In this document: piece after piece, positions 9,424 to 18,906 of the stretch
Numbering within the stretch: the stretch's first letter is position 1
Layout: each line of letters begins with the position of its first letter
Assembly (NCBI RefSeq): GCF_000742835.1
Contig: NZ_CP008941.1
Location: 1,135,001 to 1,199,000 of the forward strand
DNA: 64,000 nt
Reading direction: 5' to 3'
Source of the DNA: Candidatus Paracaedibacter acanthamoebae
GTDB taxonomy: Bacteria > Pseudomonadota > Alphaproteobacteria > Paracaedibacterales > Paracaedibacteraceae
Translations under genes and position numbers: made by a program
The notes under the pieces: generated by a model
Databases searched by the model: none
Seen by the model: only the letters and a program-made list of their open reading frames with translations
What the model was told of the DNA's origin: nothing

Positions 9424-9615
9424 ATTTCGCCCCTTCCAGGAATGCACCCCTAAAATTGTAAGACACTTTTCTAATCCAGGACGGTCTGTTTTTGCGCCCG
9501 ATGCTTTATCGACAAAAATGAAGCCTTTTTGGCATCCTGCTTTTTTAAGAGCATCAAGTTGAAATGTTAAATCTTGTTTGTTTGTGCTAACGCGTGCATA
9601 TATCCAAGGAGACAT
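9424..9615 (-). pseudogene. Serine recombinase, N-terminal fragment, inverted
   Basis: On the minus strand the frame starts [20 protein letters not shown], with the nucleophile Ser of the YARVST motif, and continues [16 protein letters not shown]. Family similarity is lost after RNDTL, around 9424, where the expected VVWKLDRLGR is absent. It lies tail to tail with the C-terminal fragment 9152-9417. The two halves could come from one gene split by an inversion or from two genes. Confidence 0.75.
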
Positions 9616-9648
9616 CCCATAGCCTTCCCTTTACCTTATTCTCATAAA

Positions 9649-9760
9649 GGGTCTGTTGCATCTAGAAACCGTAATCAAGGATAGATTAATTATAATAAAA
9701 TCAATATACTAATCTTGGTACGCGAATTATATGTATATTTTAAGCTTTTAGAACCTATTG
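9649..9760. repeat. Possible MITE end, degraded
   Basis: GGGTCTGTTGCATCTAGAAACC at 9649 matches the left terminal repeat of the MITE-like copies at 4415 and 22463, but the interior diverges quickly and no right end is visible. The right limit is approximate. The rest of the gap upstream of the kinase gene is AT-rich and probably holds its promoter. Confidence 0.4.
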
Positions 9761-9871
9761 GCTTCCTTTATAAAAAATTATCTTTTTCTAAAAATAATAC
9801 ATAAAAAATATTTTTCAGGCCTTTAAGAAACAGTTCTTCGTTGGAAGCTTAATAAATTAAAGGAGATTTTC

Positions 9872-12151
9872 ATGAAATCCATTCGCAGTGCTTCATTCCT
9901 TCTACTGATAAAACTTATTTCAGCGTTCGGGTTAAGCTTAGCCACTGCTCAGGATCAAAGACGGGAAGGTATCATCCAAGCTCAAAGACAAGAAATTGGT
10001 GCTTCTGTGTGTTTTGACACCTGGGGCATCACCGAACAAGAAATGGAAAAAACTTTTGCAACCAGTGAGAATCTTATTTGTTTAATGGAATTCGGAGGAT
10101 ACTTCAAAAGATTGAATGCTAATTGGAGCAAAGTTTTAGGGTGGGAAATTGAAGAGCTTTTACGCACCCCCTATTATGAATTTATTCACCCCGACGACCT
10201 ACAAAAAACCTTAGAGTACGAGTCAAATTTTATTCCCTCAGGCTTTATCAACCGCTACCACTGTAAAGACGGTTCCTATCGTTGGTTAAGTTGGATTGGG
10301 TTATCAAATCTGGAAATAGCGGGTGGGCAGCCTTCTTTTGCGATAGTGATGGATGTCACTTTAGATGAGCTTTTAAAGCAGAAAAGTGTTCAACAAATTA
10401 GCCTTTTGAATGAGCATGTTAACTTTCAAACAAGCGTTATTAAAGCCATAACAGAGGTGCAAAGGCTGTATCTCGGCCAATTAGGTCAGTATGGGAATGA
10501 GCCGGACAAAGTAATTTCTTTCCAACACATCATTCAGCATTTTATTACATTGAGTCAAAGTGAGTTTGGCTTTATTGAGAGAATTGTTTCCAATAAGTCT
10601 AAACATGCCTCTACAAAAATATGGGAAATTGATCCTTTAGCGGACCCAAAAGCTCAGCAGTTATTTGAAAGGTGTAAAATTGAAGAAGAGGGGCTCCTTT
10701 ACTTTAATAAGCTTGTCGAGCAAGTGGTTTCTCAAAATTCCCCTCTTATTATCAATAATATAGAAGATTATTTTAAAGAGACAGGCCCCTCAGAAAGCGC
10801 TTACAAATTTACGTCATTTTTTGGAATCCCCTTAACGTCACGCAATGAGATGGTGGGAATTCTGGCCTTAGCAAACCGGCCAACAGGGTACAATGAGCAG
10901 TTGCTTGAATGGTTTGAACCGCTCTTGTTGCTAACAAGCCGGATTGTTAACGAAGTTAATCTTATAAGCGCTTATAAGAAAATGAGGAAAGCTTCCTTGA
11001 GCCAAGAGAAAGCTGAAGCTAAGAATGAGGCTAAATCAGCTTTTCTCGCTCATATGTCTCATGAATTGAGAACACCACTAGGGGGGCTTATTGGCCTTTT
11101 AAGCCTTATTCCTGAAGAACAGCTCTCTTCCGAGAATTTAAGCTATCTACAAATGGCAAAAGAAACTGGAAATACTCTTCTCATTATTTTAAACGATATC
11201 CTTGACCTTTCAAAAATTGAGGAAGGTAAGCTTATCTTAGAGAAGATTGCCTTTAATCCTTTGCAGGTGGCTCAAGGTGTCGTTAAGCTTTTAGCTTTTT
11301 CTGCTAAGGATAAAGCCCTTAAGTTAAAGCTAAAGTGTGATTCTCTGGTGCCAGAAAGTGTTATAGGCGATCCTAAACGTCTTAGACAGATTTTAATGAA
11401 TCTGGTCGGTAATGCCATTAAATTCACTGAAAAAGGAAATGTGAAAATTACCTTGGATGGTCACTATGGTCAAGATGGTTCTAAGTATATCCTTAACAGT
11501 ACTGTTAAAGATACAGGAATTGGCATAAACCCTGATACCCTTTCCCGTCTTTTTCAGCCTTTCTCTCAAGCGGATGAGTCTATTGCCCGGCGTTATCAAG
11601 GGACTGGGTTGGGACTTTATATTACCAAAAGCTTTTGTGAGCTGATGGGTGGCAGTATTAAGGTTAAAAGTGAAGAAGGAAAGGGATCAAGTTTCTCTTT
11701 TGAAGCTGCCTTTGAGGTCCCTGAAGAAGATCGTTCCCTTGGCTCACCACCACCTTCTTCAGAAGCCCTTCTTAAGCTTCCCTCTCTTCATATCTTAGTG
11801 GCGGAAGATAATCGGACGAATCAAATTCTCCTGCGTGTCATGCTTGAGCGTAGTGGCTGCACCGTTACTATAGCTGTTAATGGACATGAAGCTCTTAAAG
11901 CTATTGAGCGAGAAAAATTCGATCTTATCCTGATGGATGGACAAATGCCAGAAATGGATGGATTGGAAGCCACTCGAAGAATACGAGAGCATTATAACCT
12001 CCGTGAGCTTCCCATTATTGGAGTAACGGCTCATGCCATGAAGACGGATAAAAAGAGATTCCTAGAGGTGGGCATGAACAGTTATCTAACGAAACCCATT
12101 AATAAAAAGGCTTTATACAAGAAAATTCTCAAGTGTTTGGAGGAAAAGTAA
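9872..12151 (+). CDS. Hybrid sensor histidine kinase (PAS-GAF-HisKA-HATPase-REC)
   Basis: This 759-residue protein has an N-terminal hydrophobic segment (residues ~8-26), then a PAS fold (~60-165, with YYEFIHPDD and YHCKDGSYRWLSW). A GAF-like region follows (~210-365), and a HisKA dimerisation domain with phosphoacceptor His397 in HMSHELRTPLGG. The HATPase domain (~490-615) has N-box NLVGNAIKFT and G-boxes DTGIGI and GTGLGL. The C-terminal receiver has ILVAEDN and phosphoacceptor Asp689 in LILMDGQMPEMDG, with a Lys in LTKPI. The start is set by AAAGGAG. The kinase must stay cytoplasmic, so the N-terminal segment is more likely a membrane anchor than a cleaved signal. No partner regulator lies nearby, so its output is unknown. 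Confidence 0.9.
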   Translation: MKSIRSASFLLLIKLISAFGLSLATAQDQRREGIIQAQRQEIGASVCFDTWGITEQEMEKTFATSENLICLMEFGGYFKRLNANWSKVLGWEIEELLRTPYYEFIHPDDLQKTLEYESNFIPSGFINRYHCKDGSYRWLSWIGLSNLEIAGGQPSFAIVMDVTLDELLKQKSVQQISLLNEHVNFQTSVIKAITEVQRLYLGQLGQYGNEPDKVISFQHIIQHFITLSQSEFGFIERIVSNKSKHASTKIWEIDPLADPKAQQLFERCKIEEEGLLYFNKLVEQVVSQNSPLIINNIEDYFKETGPSESAYKFTSFFGIPLTSRNEMVGILALANRPTGYNEQLLEWFEPLLLLTSRIVNEVNLISAYKKMRKASLSQEKAEAKNEAKSAFLAHMSHELRTPLGGLIGLLSLIPEEQLSSENLSYLQMAKETGNTLLIILNDILDLSKIEEGKLILEKIAFNPLQVAQGVVKLLAFSAKDKALKLKLKCDSLVPESVIGDPKRLRQILMNLVGNAIKFTEKGNVKITLDGHYGQDGSKYILNSTVKDTGIGINPDTLSRLFQPFSQADESIARRYQGTGLGLYITKSFCELMGGSIKVKSEEGKGSSFSFEAAFEVPEEDRSLGSPPPSSEALLKLPSLHILVAEDNRTNQILLRVMLERSGCTVTIAVNGHEALKAIEREKFDLILMDGQMPEMDGLEATRRIREHYNLRELPIIGVTAHAMKTDKKRFLEVGMNSYLTKPINKKALYKKILKCLEEK

Positions 12152-12362
12152 CCAAAAGGCTTCCTTACTAATGATAAAAAGGCTTAAGGATTCAAAACTT
12201 CATGGTCTTCTTCTCTAAGGATACTGGATTTTAATGATGCCAAGTGATTCCTAAGTGTGATCCTGCCGGTTCTGATGGGATGGCCTGAGCAACTTTCAGA
12301 TTATGAGAAAAGAATGGTAATCTGGAGATGTAAAAGGAATAAATAAAGATAAGGACCCCACC

Positions 12363-13367
12363 ATGACAATAAAAACACTAGGGATTGATATAGCCAAGCG
12401 GGTATTTCAACTGCATGGCGTTGATAAAAGAGGCAAGACAGTGCTAAAGAAGCGTATTGGACGTGACCAATTGCTTAGCTTTATTGCCAATCTACCTCCA
12501 TGCCTTATAGGAATGGAGTCTTGCAGTGGATCTAACTACTGGGCCCGCCAGTTTCAGCTTTACGGGCACGAAGTGAAACTGATGAGCCCACAATATGTAA
12601 AACCATATGTTAAAACGAATAAGAATGATGCGAATGATGCTGAAGCTATCTGTGAAGCAGTAGCACGGCCTAATATGAGATTTGTTTCAATTAAAACTAT
12701 AGAACAGCAGGATATCCAATCGCTCCATCGGTACCGTCAAAGAGTGGTGCAGCAAAGGACGGCCCTTGTCAATCAGATTAGAGGACTGCTTAGTGAATAT
12801 GGACTTGTGGCGCCTCAAGGTATTGGGTGTTTGAGGGAGAAATTACCTCAGTTTCTGGAAAATCAAAATAACTTGCTGACAAGTTTAGCTCTGGAGGTTT
12901 TTTGCCAGCTTCATCAAGATCTTTTGGAAATTGATAAAAAAGTTAAGCTTTTAGATAAGCGGATCGCCAAAATTTGTAGCGAGAATAAAGCATGCCAAAG
13001 GATTAAAAAAATTGAAGGGATTGGCCCTTTAACAGCAACAGCTCTGGTATCAGCAATTGGTGATATCTCTAACTTTAAGAATGGGCGTCACTTAGCCGCT
13101 TGGCTAGGATTGGTACCACGTCAGCATTCTAGCGGAAATAAAAAGGTGCTGCTCGGCATTAGCAAAAGAGGGGATCGGTATTTAAGGACGCTTCTTATTC
13201 ACGGAGCACGCGCCTTTATTAGCTTTGCTAAAAGGCGTTCTAATTGGTTAGAGAAGCTGATTGAGCGTTGTGGTAAACAGAAAGCTTATGTAGCTCTAGC
13301 TAATAAGAATGCAAGAATTGTATGGTCTCTACTTGCCAAACAAACTGAGTACCACTCTATTCACTAG
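12363..13367 (+). CDS. IS110 family transposase
   Basis: This 334-residue protein is intact. It begins TLGIDIAKRVFQLHGVD, the RuvC-like DEDD catalytic start typical of IS110 enzymes, and has KTNKNDANDAEAICEAV with further acidic residues. The C-terminal Transposase_20 region has IEGIGPLTATALVSAIGD and the conserved Ser of the PRQHSSGNK segment. Proteins of this type (IS1111 subgroup likely) move without producing obvious terminal repeats, so I give no element ends. AAGGA lies upstream of the ATG. Confidence 0.9.
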   Translation: MTIKTLGIDIAKRVFQLHGVDKRGKTVLKKRIGRDQLLSFIANLPPCLIGMESCSGSNYWARQFQLYGHEVKLMSPQYVKPYVKTNKNDANDAEAICEAVARPNMRFVSIKTIEQQDIQSLHRYRQRVVQQRTALVNQIRGLLSEYGLVAPQGIGCLREKLPQFLENQNNLLTSLALEVFCQLHQDLLEIDKKVKLLDKRIAKICSENKACQRIKKIEGIGPLTATALVSAIGDISNFKNGRHLAAWLGLVPRQHSSGNKKVLLGISKRGDRYLRTLLIHGARAFISFAKRRSNWLEKLIERCGKQKAYVALANKNARIVWSLLAKQTEYHSIH

Positions 13368-13689
13368 ATATCCCATAAGTAAAATTATAAGGATGACCTA
13401 CCACCGAGGTTTGCTAGAGTAAAATAAAAAGATGACAAAGTGAATTACCAGCTTCTTGAGATCCTGTTTTGCAACACGGTTTACAAAAACCATGGTTCCG
13501 ATAAGGGCAAGAAGTGATCGGATATACCATCTGGGCTAGAAGGATAAACCTTCGTTAAAAGCCGAATATACGTCCGCACCTCAATGTTTTCTTTTAAAAA
13601 AACTCTTGCATTCTTGCTCAGGCCATATACGTTGCAAATTTGGAAATAAGGTGATTTAAGATTGCAATCCCTCAGGGACTGGACAGAAT
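13368..13689. other. Intergenic between IS110 and IS6
   Basis: This 322-base gap between two transposase genes shows no gene. It should contain the right end of the IS110 element and the end of the IS6 element near the IS6 stop codon, but I could not define either boundary. Confidence 0.4.
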
Positions 13690-14403
13690 TTAGGCGTAAA
13701 CGTTGAAAAGACGATTGAAAAAACGAACCTGATCTTGATAGCTTTTTGTCAAATAAATTGTTTGCTCTTTAAGCATCATGGCCATGGCTTCAATGCCTTT
13801 GAGCGTTCGGTTAGCCGTCTTAAATGATTGGAAGCCTAACATGGGCCGGGTACGGCGTTTGATGCGTCGATGGTCTTGTTCAAGGATGGTGTTGAGGTAT
13901 TTAACTTGTCTATGCTTGACGCCTTCGTCCAGACACCCTTCTCTTTTTAATTCTTCGATAGCTGTGTGATAGGAAGAATGCTTATCTGTGGTAATAGAAG
14001 AAGGCATCTGTTTACACCGTTTCAGCATTTTCTTAAAGAATCGCTTAGCAGCGGCCAGGTCCCGAGTATGAGCTAGCATAAAATCAACAGTGCGCCCATA
14101 TTTATCGACGGCTCGATAGAGATACTTCCATTGGCCTTTGACTTTAATGTAAGTTTCATCCACTCTTAAAGACCAAGCTGAAGGTCGAGCATACCAATGT
14201 ATCCTTTTCTCAAATTCGGGAGCGTAATGCTGGATCCAGCGGTAAATGGTTGTATGGTCAACCTTTATTCCTCTTTCACTAACCATTTCTGCTAATTGGC
14301 GATAGCTGAGGGGATAACGTAAGTACCAGCGTAAGCATTGCAAGATAACTTCTGGAAGGAAATGTCGATATCTGAACTCTTTAGGTTTCATTGCAGTGAC
14401 CAT
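13690..14403 (-). CDS. IS6 family transposase
   Basis: This 237-residue transposase is intact. It has FRYRHFLPEVILQCLRWYL, the RGIKVDHTTIYRWIQHYAP helix-turn-helix, WSLRVDETYIKVKGQWKYLY with the first Asp, SSITTDKHSSYHTAI with the second Asp, and the LEQDHRRIKRRTRPMLGF segment near the catalytic Glu. That is the IS6/IS26 pattern. An internal Met at 14391 (MKPKEF) is an alternative start. One terminal repeat is clear beyond the gene start (TTGCAACGGAACC ending at 14458); I could not find its partner. Confidence 0.9.
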   Translation of the reverse strand: MVTAMKPKEFRYRHFLPEVILQCLRWYLRYPLSYRQLAEMVSERGIKVDHTTIYRWIQHYAPEFEKRIHWYARPSAWSLRVDETYIKVKGQWKYLYRAVDKYGRTVDFMLAHTRDLAAAKRFFKKMLKRCKQMPSSITTDKHSSYHTAIEELKREGCLDEGVKHRQVKYLNTILEQDHRRIKRRTRPMLGFQSFKTANRTLKGIEAMAMMLKEQTIYLTKSYQDQVRFFNRLFNVYA

Positions 14404-14458
14404 TTATTAGATAATTTACCCTTAACCTAACAACTTCTCAAGAATTTGCAACGGAACC
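13690..14458 (-). mobile_element. IS6 family element (one end defined)
   Basis: The end at 14458 reads inward GGTTCCGTTGCAAATTC, an IS6-type terminus. It cuts directly into the coding fragment that continues to 14872. The other end lies beyond the transposase stop (below 13690) but is not resolved. Confidence 0.6.
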
Positions 14459-14859
14459 ACTCTTACCATTAATAATATTAATTCTTGATTGTACTCGACC
14501 TGGCACAGCCATAGGTAAACCAGGTGATCCATTCTGATTCAACCATTTCTCAGCAGATATCCGATTTACTGAGGAACGTCCATGGGATATAGCAATAAAA
14601 GATGCCTTGGAGGTTGTTGTTGCCAAATCCAACCCCTTGATCAGGCTCACTTTGGGTGCCTTACCTTTTGTCATTCCAATGACTGAAACCCCCATTAAAG
14701 CACCGCTGCCCATTGCGTCCGCTAAATAGCGGTTGCGGTTGCTTTCTAGCTCATCGCGACCAATGCTTTGAGCATAGTCCGCAACCTCACTCAATTTTGA
14801 GTGAGCATAGTGGCCTCCATAATCAAACAGCATATCTGACACAACGGCAGACGCATATC
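14459..14859 (-). pseudogene. Fragment of an unknown protein, cut on both sides by IS elements
   Basis: The minus-strand frame between the IS6 end and the IS5 end codes for about 130 residues, including SAVVSDMLFDYGGHYAHSK, VADYAQSIGRDELESNRNRY and a small-residue stretch ADAMGSGALMGVSVIGMTKG. Both apparent termini (start in the IS5 end, stop in the IS6 end) come from the IS sequences, so neither is native. Ala/Gly-rich pieces like this occur in long secreted repeat or toxin proteins, but I cannot name a family. Confidence 0.5.
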
Positions 14860-15976
14860 GGCTGTGGTGCATAAATCGGTAGGATAGAGTTTGTTTGGAT
14901 ATTGTGTTAAGGTCTATGCTTATTCTCCTAGGAGCCCCGCATGCCTTATAAGCTCAAAGACCCTGTTCGGCATAAGTTCACGAAGCAATCATATAACAAA
15001 CGAGATTGGAAGGCTTATGAAGAAGGACTGAGGAACCGAGGTGACCTAACTATTTGGTTTTGTGGAGACGCTGTTGCAGCTTGGAATCATTGCGACAATG
15101 AGAAGAGAAAACGAGGAAGACAAAGGCAGTATTCGGATTTAGCCATTGAAACGTCTCATACCATTCGCCTTGTGTATAAACAGGCTTTGCGGCAAACAGA
15201 GGGGTTGATGCGTTCTATTGCCGAATTGATGAAACTGGATCTTGCCATCCCAGACCATACAACATTATCCAGGCGTTCCAGAAGGGTATTGCTTCGCAAG
15301 AAGTCATTGCCCAAAGGTTCTGTTGTTCTTATTGTTGACAGCACCGGGCTAAAGGTTGTTGGTGAAAAAGAATGGATGACTCACAAACATGGCACAAGAC
15401 AACGAAGGGTATGGCGCAAGCTTCACCTTTGCATCAATGAACATGGTGATATTTTAAGCGCGACATTAACCAGCCATATAGAGAGCGATACAGGACAAGT
15501 TGGGAATCTTCTGGCGAACATTGAGGGTCCAGTCTGTGAGCTCCTCGGGGATGGGGGCTATGACAGCCCAGCTACTTATGAAGCTTTGGAGGCCCATGAA
15601 AAAAGATCCAACCAGAACAGGCCAATTAAAGCTCTTATTCCTCCCAACATAGGTTTTCAGGAAGCAAAGGAAACAGACTCAACCCAGCGCCTTGGCAATA
15701 TTCACTTAATTGAAGATAAGGGCAAGCTATCGTGGCAAAATCAAATGGATTATGGCAGACGGGCCAGAGTCGAAAACACCATGCACCGATATAAATCAAT
15801 TATAGGAAACAAACTCAGATCAAAAATATTGGAAAGTCAAAATACAGAAGTTCAAATTGCTGCGCAGATTTTAAATCGCATGGCGCACCTTGGGATGCCC
15901 AAAGCTCAAAAAGCTGCTTAGATTTTCCAAACATAGCCCCCCACTCCGTCTAAATTTTTATTTGTGCACCACAGCC
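14860..15976 (+). mobile_element. Complete IS5 family (IS903-type) element, type D
   Basis: The ends are GGCTGTGGTGCATAAAT at 14860 and the inverted match TTTGTGCACCACAGCC ending at 15976, giving 1117 bp around one intact transposase. The flanking bases do not form a clear target duplication. Its ends and transposase differ from the other IS5 types in the window. Confidence 0.85.
14941..15921 (+). CDS. IS5 family (IS903-type) transposase, type D
   Basis: A 326-residue intact DDE transposase. The N-terminus MPYKLKDPVRHKFTKQSYNK leads into a DNA-binding region with RNRGDLTIWF. The catalytic residues lie in VVLIVDSTGLKVVGEKEW (first Asp), LLGDGGYDSPATY (second Asp) and GRRARVENTMHRYKSIIG (Glu). 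GGAG precedes the ATG (CTAGGAGCCCCGC). It is the only IS5 copy of this type seen here. Confidence 0.92.
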   Translation: MPYKLKDPVRHKFTKQSYNKRDWKAYEEGLRNRGDLTIWFCGDAVAAWNHCDNEKRKRGRQRQYSDLAIETSHTIRLVYKQALRQTEGLMRSIAELMKLDLAIPDHTTLSRRSRRVLLRKKSLPKGSVVLIVDSTGLKVVGEKEWMTHKHGTRQRRVWRKLHLCINEHGDILSATLTSHIESDTGQVGNLLANIEGPVCELLGDGGYDSPATYEALEAHEKRSNQNRPIKALIPPNIGFQEAKETDSTQRLGNIHLIEDKGKLSWQNQMDYGRRARVENTMHRYKSIIGNKLRSKILESQNTEVQIAAQILNRMAHLGMPKAQKAA

Positions 15977-16057
15977 GGTATATGACGGCAATATTCTTTT
16001 TAGGTTTGATAATTTTTATCTTGCAATACGGATCGTCCATATATACCACGCCGGTTA

Positions 16058-17248
16058 TTAACTTTCGTAGTCTATTTGTGCTCGAACGTTTTTATTGCTA
16101 TGAATAAAAGAAAAGTTCTTTACTCTTCTATTAAATAATCCGATAAGATCCAATTTATTATTTATTACTGTTATGCGGTCGCCTTCTCTCTTAGAAATAT
16201 GAAATGTCTGGAAAAACAAATTTCCTATAAAATTAGAAAAGACTATCGTTTGGAAAGGAAGCCCAGATATAATATCTATATCATGCTGATTAATAGACTT
16301 TCCGTAACTCTCCCATTTTCTTCCTGGAAAACAAGCGTTTAAAAATACTTTTGTCGATAATTCATTAAACTGTTTACTTACACTTCTGACTAGAGCTAAA
16401 TCTTTAACTTTCTCAGCATCTTTTTTCTTTATCGAGAAGGAATTCGTAGAAAGCGCAGGAGGATTTTCTAAAAGATTTAAGATGTGGATAATGATTTCAT
16501 TAGGAATATCGAAGAATTCTAGCACAGGAGCAGGCGCTAAACTTTTTAAATATGTCTCCTTGCCTGCCACTGTAAAAAGAGCTGCCTGTCTCTTTTCTTG
16601 CATATTCGCAAAAATCTCCTTTGAAACATAACGGGGCTGAGCCTCAAGCAGCGTAATTATCGTATGATTAATATCATCCGAGCCTTGGAGTTCCTCTAGA
16701 AAGGTGTCAAAAAAAATACTAAATGCGACCTCTTTATTCTTGCAAACTTGACTATAAAAGTCTTCCTTTTCACGAGTTGTAATAGCACTATTTCTTTCTA
16801 ACTTTAATTTAGAAAAACCATCATCTAATGTTGAACTTAGTGGTTGAGAGTGCCCTGATTCTACTGCTCTTTGCAACCATAATTTCCCATTTTCTTGCTC
16901 CTCCTTATCTAAGCTGTGATGGAGCCTTAGACCTAGGTGGTATTGGGCTTGAGGATCTCCTGTGTGAGCTGCTGTTACAAGGGCTTGCCAATAAGATTTT
17001 CGCGAGACACCTTTAAAATTTTGCAAATCAATGCCCTTCGATAAAATTCGGCTCACTATTGCATCATCTAAATTTTCCCATATAAGTTGAGGCGTACAGA
17101 GAGAAGGCTTTTCTATCCCTTCTCTATCAGTTAGTTCTGGTCCTTTTTCCATAGTGTAAGCGGAAAAAGCCTGAAGTACTGTAAACGAAAAGACTCTGGC
17201 AAAGGATAGTGCCCATTTGCGGGAAGTGGTGAAATTATATTTGCCCAT
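16058..17248 (-). CDS. Secreted F-box and Sel1-like repeat protein
   Basis: The 396-residue protein has an N-terminal export signal (basic start, then hydrophobic LSFARVFSFTVLQAFSAYT). A segment at ~55-90 (IWENLDDAIVSRIL) looks F-box-like. Sel1-type repeats follow at ~87-135 (TGDPQAQYHLGLRLHHSL then WLQRAVESGHSQ). A second, clearer F-box-like segment starts near 244 (FFDIPNEIIIHILNLL) and continues after an insert with ALVRSVSKQFNELS. F-box proteins recruit Skp1-cullin ubiquitin ligases in eukaryotes, so a host-directed effector role is likely, though unproven. The start has AGGAGG eight bases upstream. It is transcribed alone. Confidence 0.7.
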   Translation of the reverse strand: MGKYNFTTSRKWALSFARVFSFTVLQAFSAYTMEKGPELTDREGIEKPSLCTPQLIWENLDDAIVSRILSKGIDLQNFKGVSRKSYWQALVTAAHTGDPQAQYHLGLRLHHSLDKEEQENGKLWLQRAVESGHSQPLSSTLDDGFSKLKLERNSAITTREKEDFYSQVCKNKEVAFSIFFDTFLEELQGSDDINHTIITLLEAQPRYVSKEIFANMQEKRQAALFTVAGKETYLKSLAPAPVLEFFDIPNEIIIHILNLLENPPALSTNSFSIKKKDAEKVKDLALVRSVSKQFNELSTKVFLNACFPGRKWESYGKSINQHDIDIISGLPFQTIVFSNFIGNLFFQTFHISKREGDRITVINNKLDLIGLFNRRVKNFSFIHSNKNVRAQIDYES

Positions 17249-17735
17249 AATTATCCTCCTTTTCTTGCTTTTAAGCGCCCTTAAAAGGGCTTGTCTGGTA
17301 GGTTTAAGCTAATCCTCAGATTCATTATATATCTAAATATATCTAACACGATTGTAAAGTAATAATATTTCACGCAGCGTGCGAGTTTTTGGGCACCGTC
17401 ATCAACGATGAATTGCCTCTATCCATGTCTAATATCTACAAGTCTTATTGATCTAAGAAGTCAGCGTGAAAATTGGATCGGCGTGACCACGGTAGGCTTA
17501 AAAATTTATTCATACTTAAGGAGAAATTTGTTTCTTTCTTAAAATAATCTTATGGCTGACTTGGCTTGTATAAAAAGGTAGATAATTTTTAAAACAAAAA
17601 GTCCTATTTACCCACCTATCCTGTCTTACCCCCCTATAAATAAAAAGGCAACTTTCAACCCATTTATTTTTTGCAACACTGCCCTCAAAGATTAATCGTA
17701 TGGATCTTCACACCAGGCCAGATTGCGTAAAGAAA
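17249..17735. other. Intergenic, 487 bp, no gene seen
   Basis: An AT-rich spacer between two minus-strand genes. It should hold the promoter of the F-box gene near 17250-17400. I see no RNA gene, repeat or convincing remnant. Confidence 0.4.
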
Positions 17736-18617
17736 TCAAATCGTTACATACCTTCCATTATGATATAAATAATGATCCTGTATCTGAGTATGACTTCCAT
17801 CAATAACCTCGCAATACGTTCTGTAATCGCAACCACTTGAACATTTATTCTCCCCCTTTTTGGGAAACCAGCTTGTTGGAATTGAACTTTTCAAATTAAC
17901 ATCGTCTGGATCCAAACTAACTAAAACATTTCCAAAATTTTTGTAGCTACGTTCCAAAAAACTAAGGGTCTTAAAATTGTGATAAGTAGAACGATCTAAT
18001 ATAGCAATTGATATCAAACTTTCTAGATTATTTTCTAAAATCATGTTAGATATATTCCTCATTATTTCCTTTTTACTTATAAGGTTTTGAATTGCATCAT
18101 GGACAACATAGTCATTTGAGAACTCAAATATTCTATAATCACCATTTTCCAAAACAGCCCAGCTAGCTGGGTAACTTTCAAAATTACCTTTTGATAAAGA
18201 GTGCGGTCTTGTAACATAGGCTGCTTCCCCTGTAAGCGGAAATAATGTATGGAACACTTCTACCATACATTCTTTTTTAGAAACGTTATTATGTTTGTGC
18301 AACAACCGAAAACCTATAGGTAAATCATATTCAATGATAGTTGAAAAAGCCCTACCTAAAAACTCTTCAAAATGAGGGCTGCTTTTAACTTTTTCATAAG
18401 CTTTATCTGGACTATCTAGATTATTATAAAAATTTTCATCATATTGATAAAGAAAATCACCGATAAATTTAGATTCACTTGCCAAAGTTTTTTGATGTGT
18501 TTCTATACAGGTTTCATCTTGCATCCCCATTGATACATCGGAGAATAAAAGAAAACAAAAAAACGAGATCGAACGTGGAAAATTAAATTTTTTAAGATAA
18601 TAATGAAATATACTCAT
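17736..18617 (-). CDS. Secreted hypothetical protein (293 aa)
   Basis: It has a signal peptide (PRSISFFCFLLFSDVSMG, cleavage near MGMQ). The mature part is mixed alpha/beta by eye, with FGRAFSTII-like and SYPASWAVLENGDYRIFEF segments, and ends with a Cys-containing stretch (NKCSSGCDYRTYCEV) that could form disulfides. The start has AGGAG at good spacing. I recognise no family. It lies next to the F-box gene on the same strand, but with nearly 490 bases between them they are probably separate transcripts. Confidence 0.7.
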   Translation of the reverse strand: MSIFHYYLKKFNFPRSISFFCFLLFSDVSMGMQDETCIETHQKTLASESKFIGDFLYQYDENFYNNLDSPDKAYEKVKSSPHFEEFLGRAFSTIIEYDLPIGFRLLHKHNNVSKKECMVEVFHTLFPLTGEAAYVTRPHSLSKGNFESYPASWAVLENGDYRIFEFSNDYVVHDAIQNLISKKEIMRNISNMILENNLESLISIAILDRSTYHNFKTLSFLERSYKNFGNVLVSLDPDDVNLKSSIPTSWFPKKGENKCSSGCDYRTYCEVIDGSHTQIQDHYLYHNGRYVTI

Positions 18618-18906
18618 AATTCAGAACTCCTAACTGGTTTTTCATAATATTTTTGCACTGGTACTTCAAGATACCTGAAATCCACATGGATTTGAAACCG
18701 GTAAAATATTAGGAGAGATAACGCTGCCTAACAACTAATTTTATATAAATTTCATGTATCTTAGTGGGATAGGGTTAACGCCGTCGCTTTAGGGAAAGAC
18801 TTGAGTATATTGTTACCAATGGACTACCGCGACGGATCAAATAGCGAGTTAATCTGAAAAGTTGGTGATGAGAAGAAGTAAGAAATGGCGTATCATATGG
18901 GAGACT

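Noticed and set aside
13778-13969. Open frame antisense to the IS6 transposase
   Set aside because: Shadow of a strongly supported gene.
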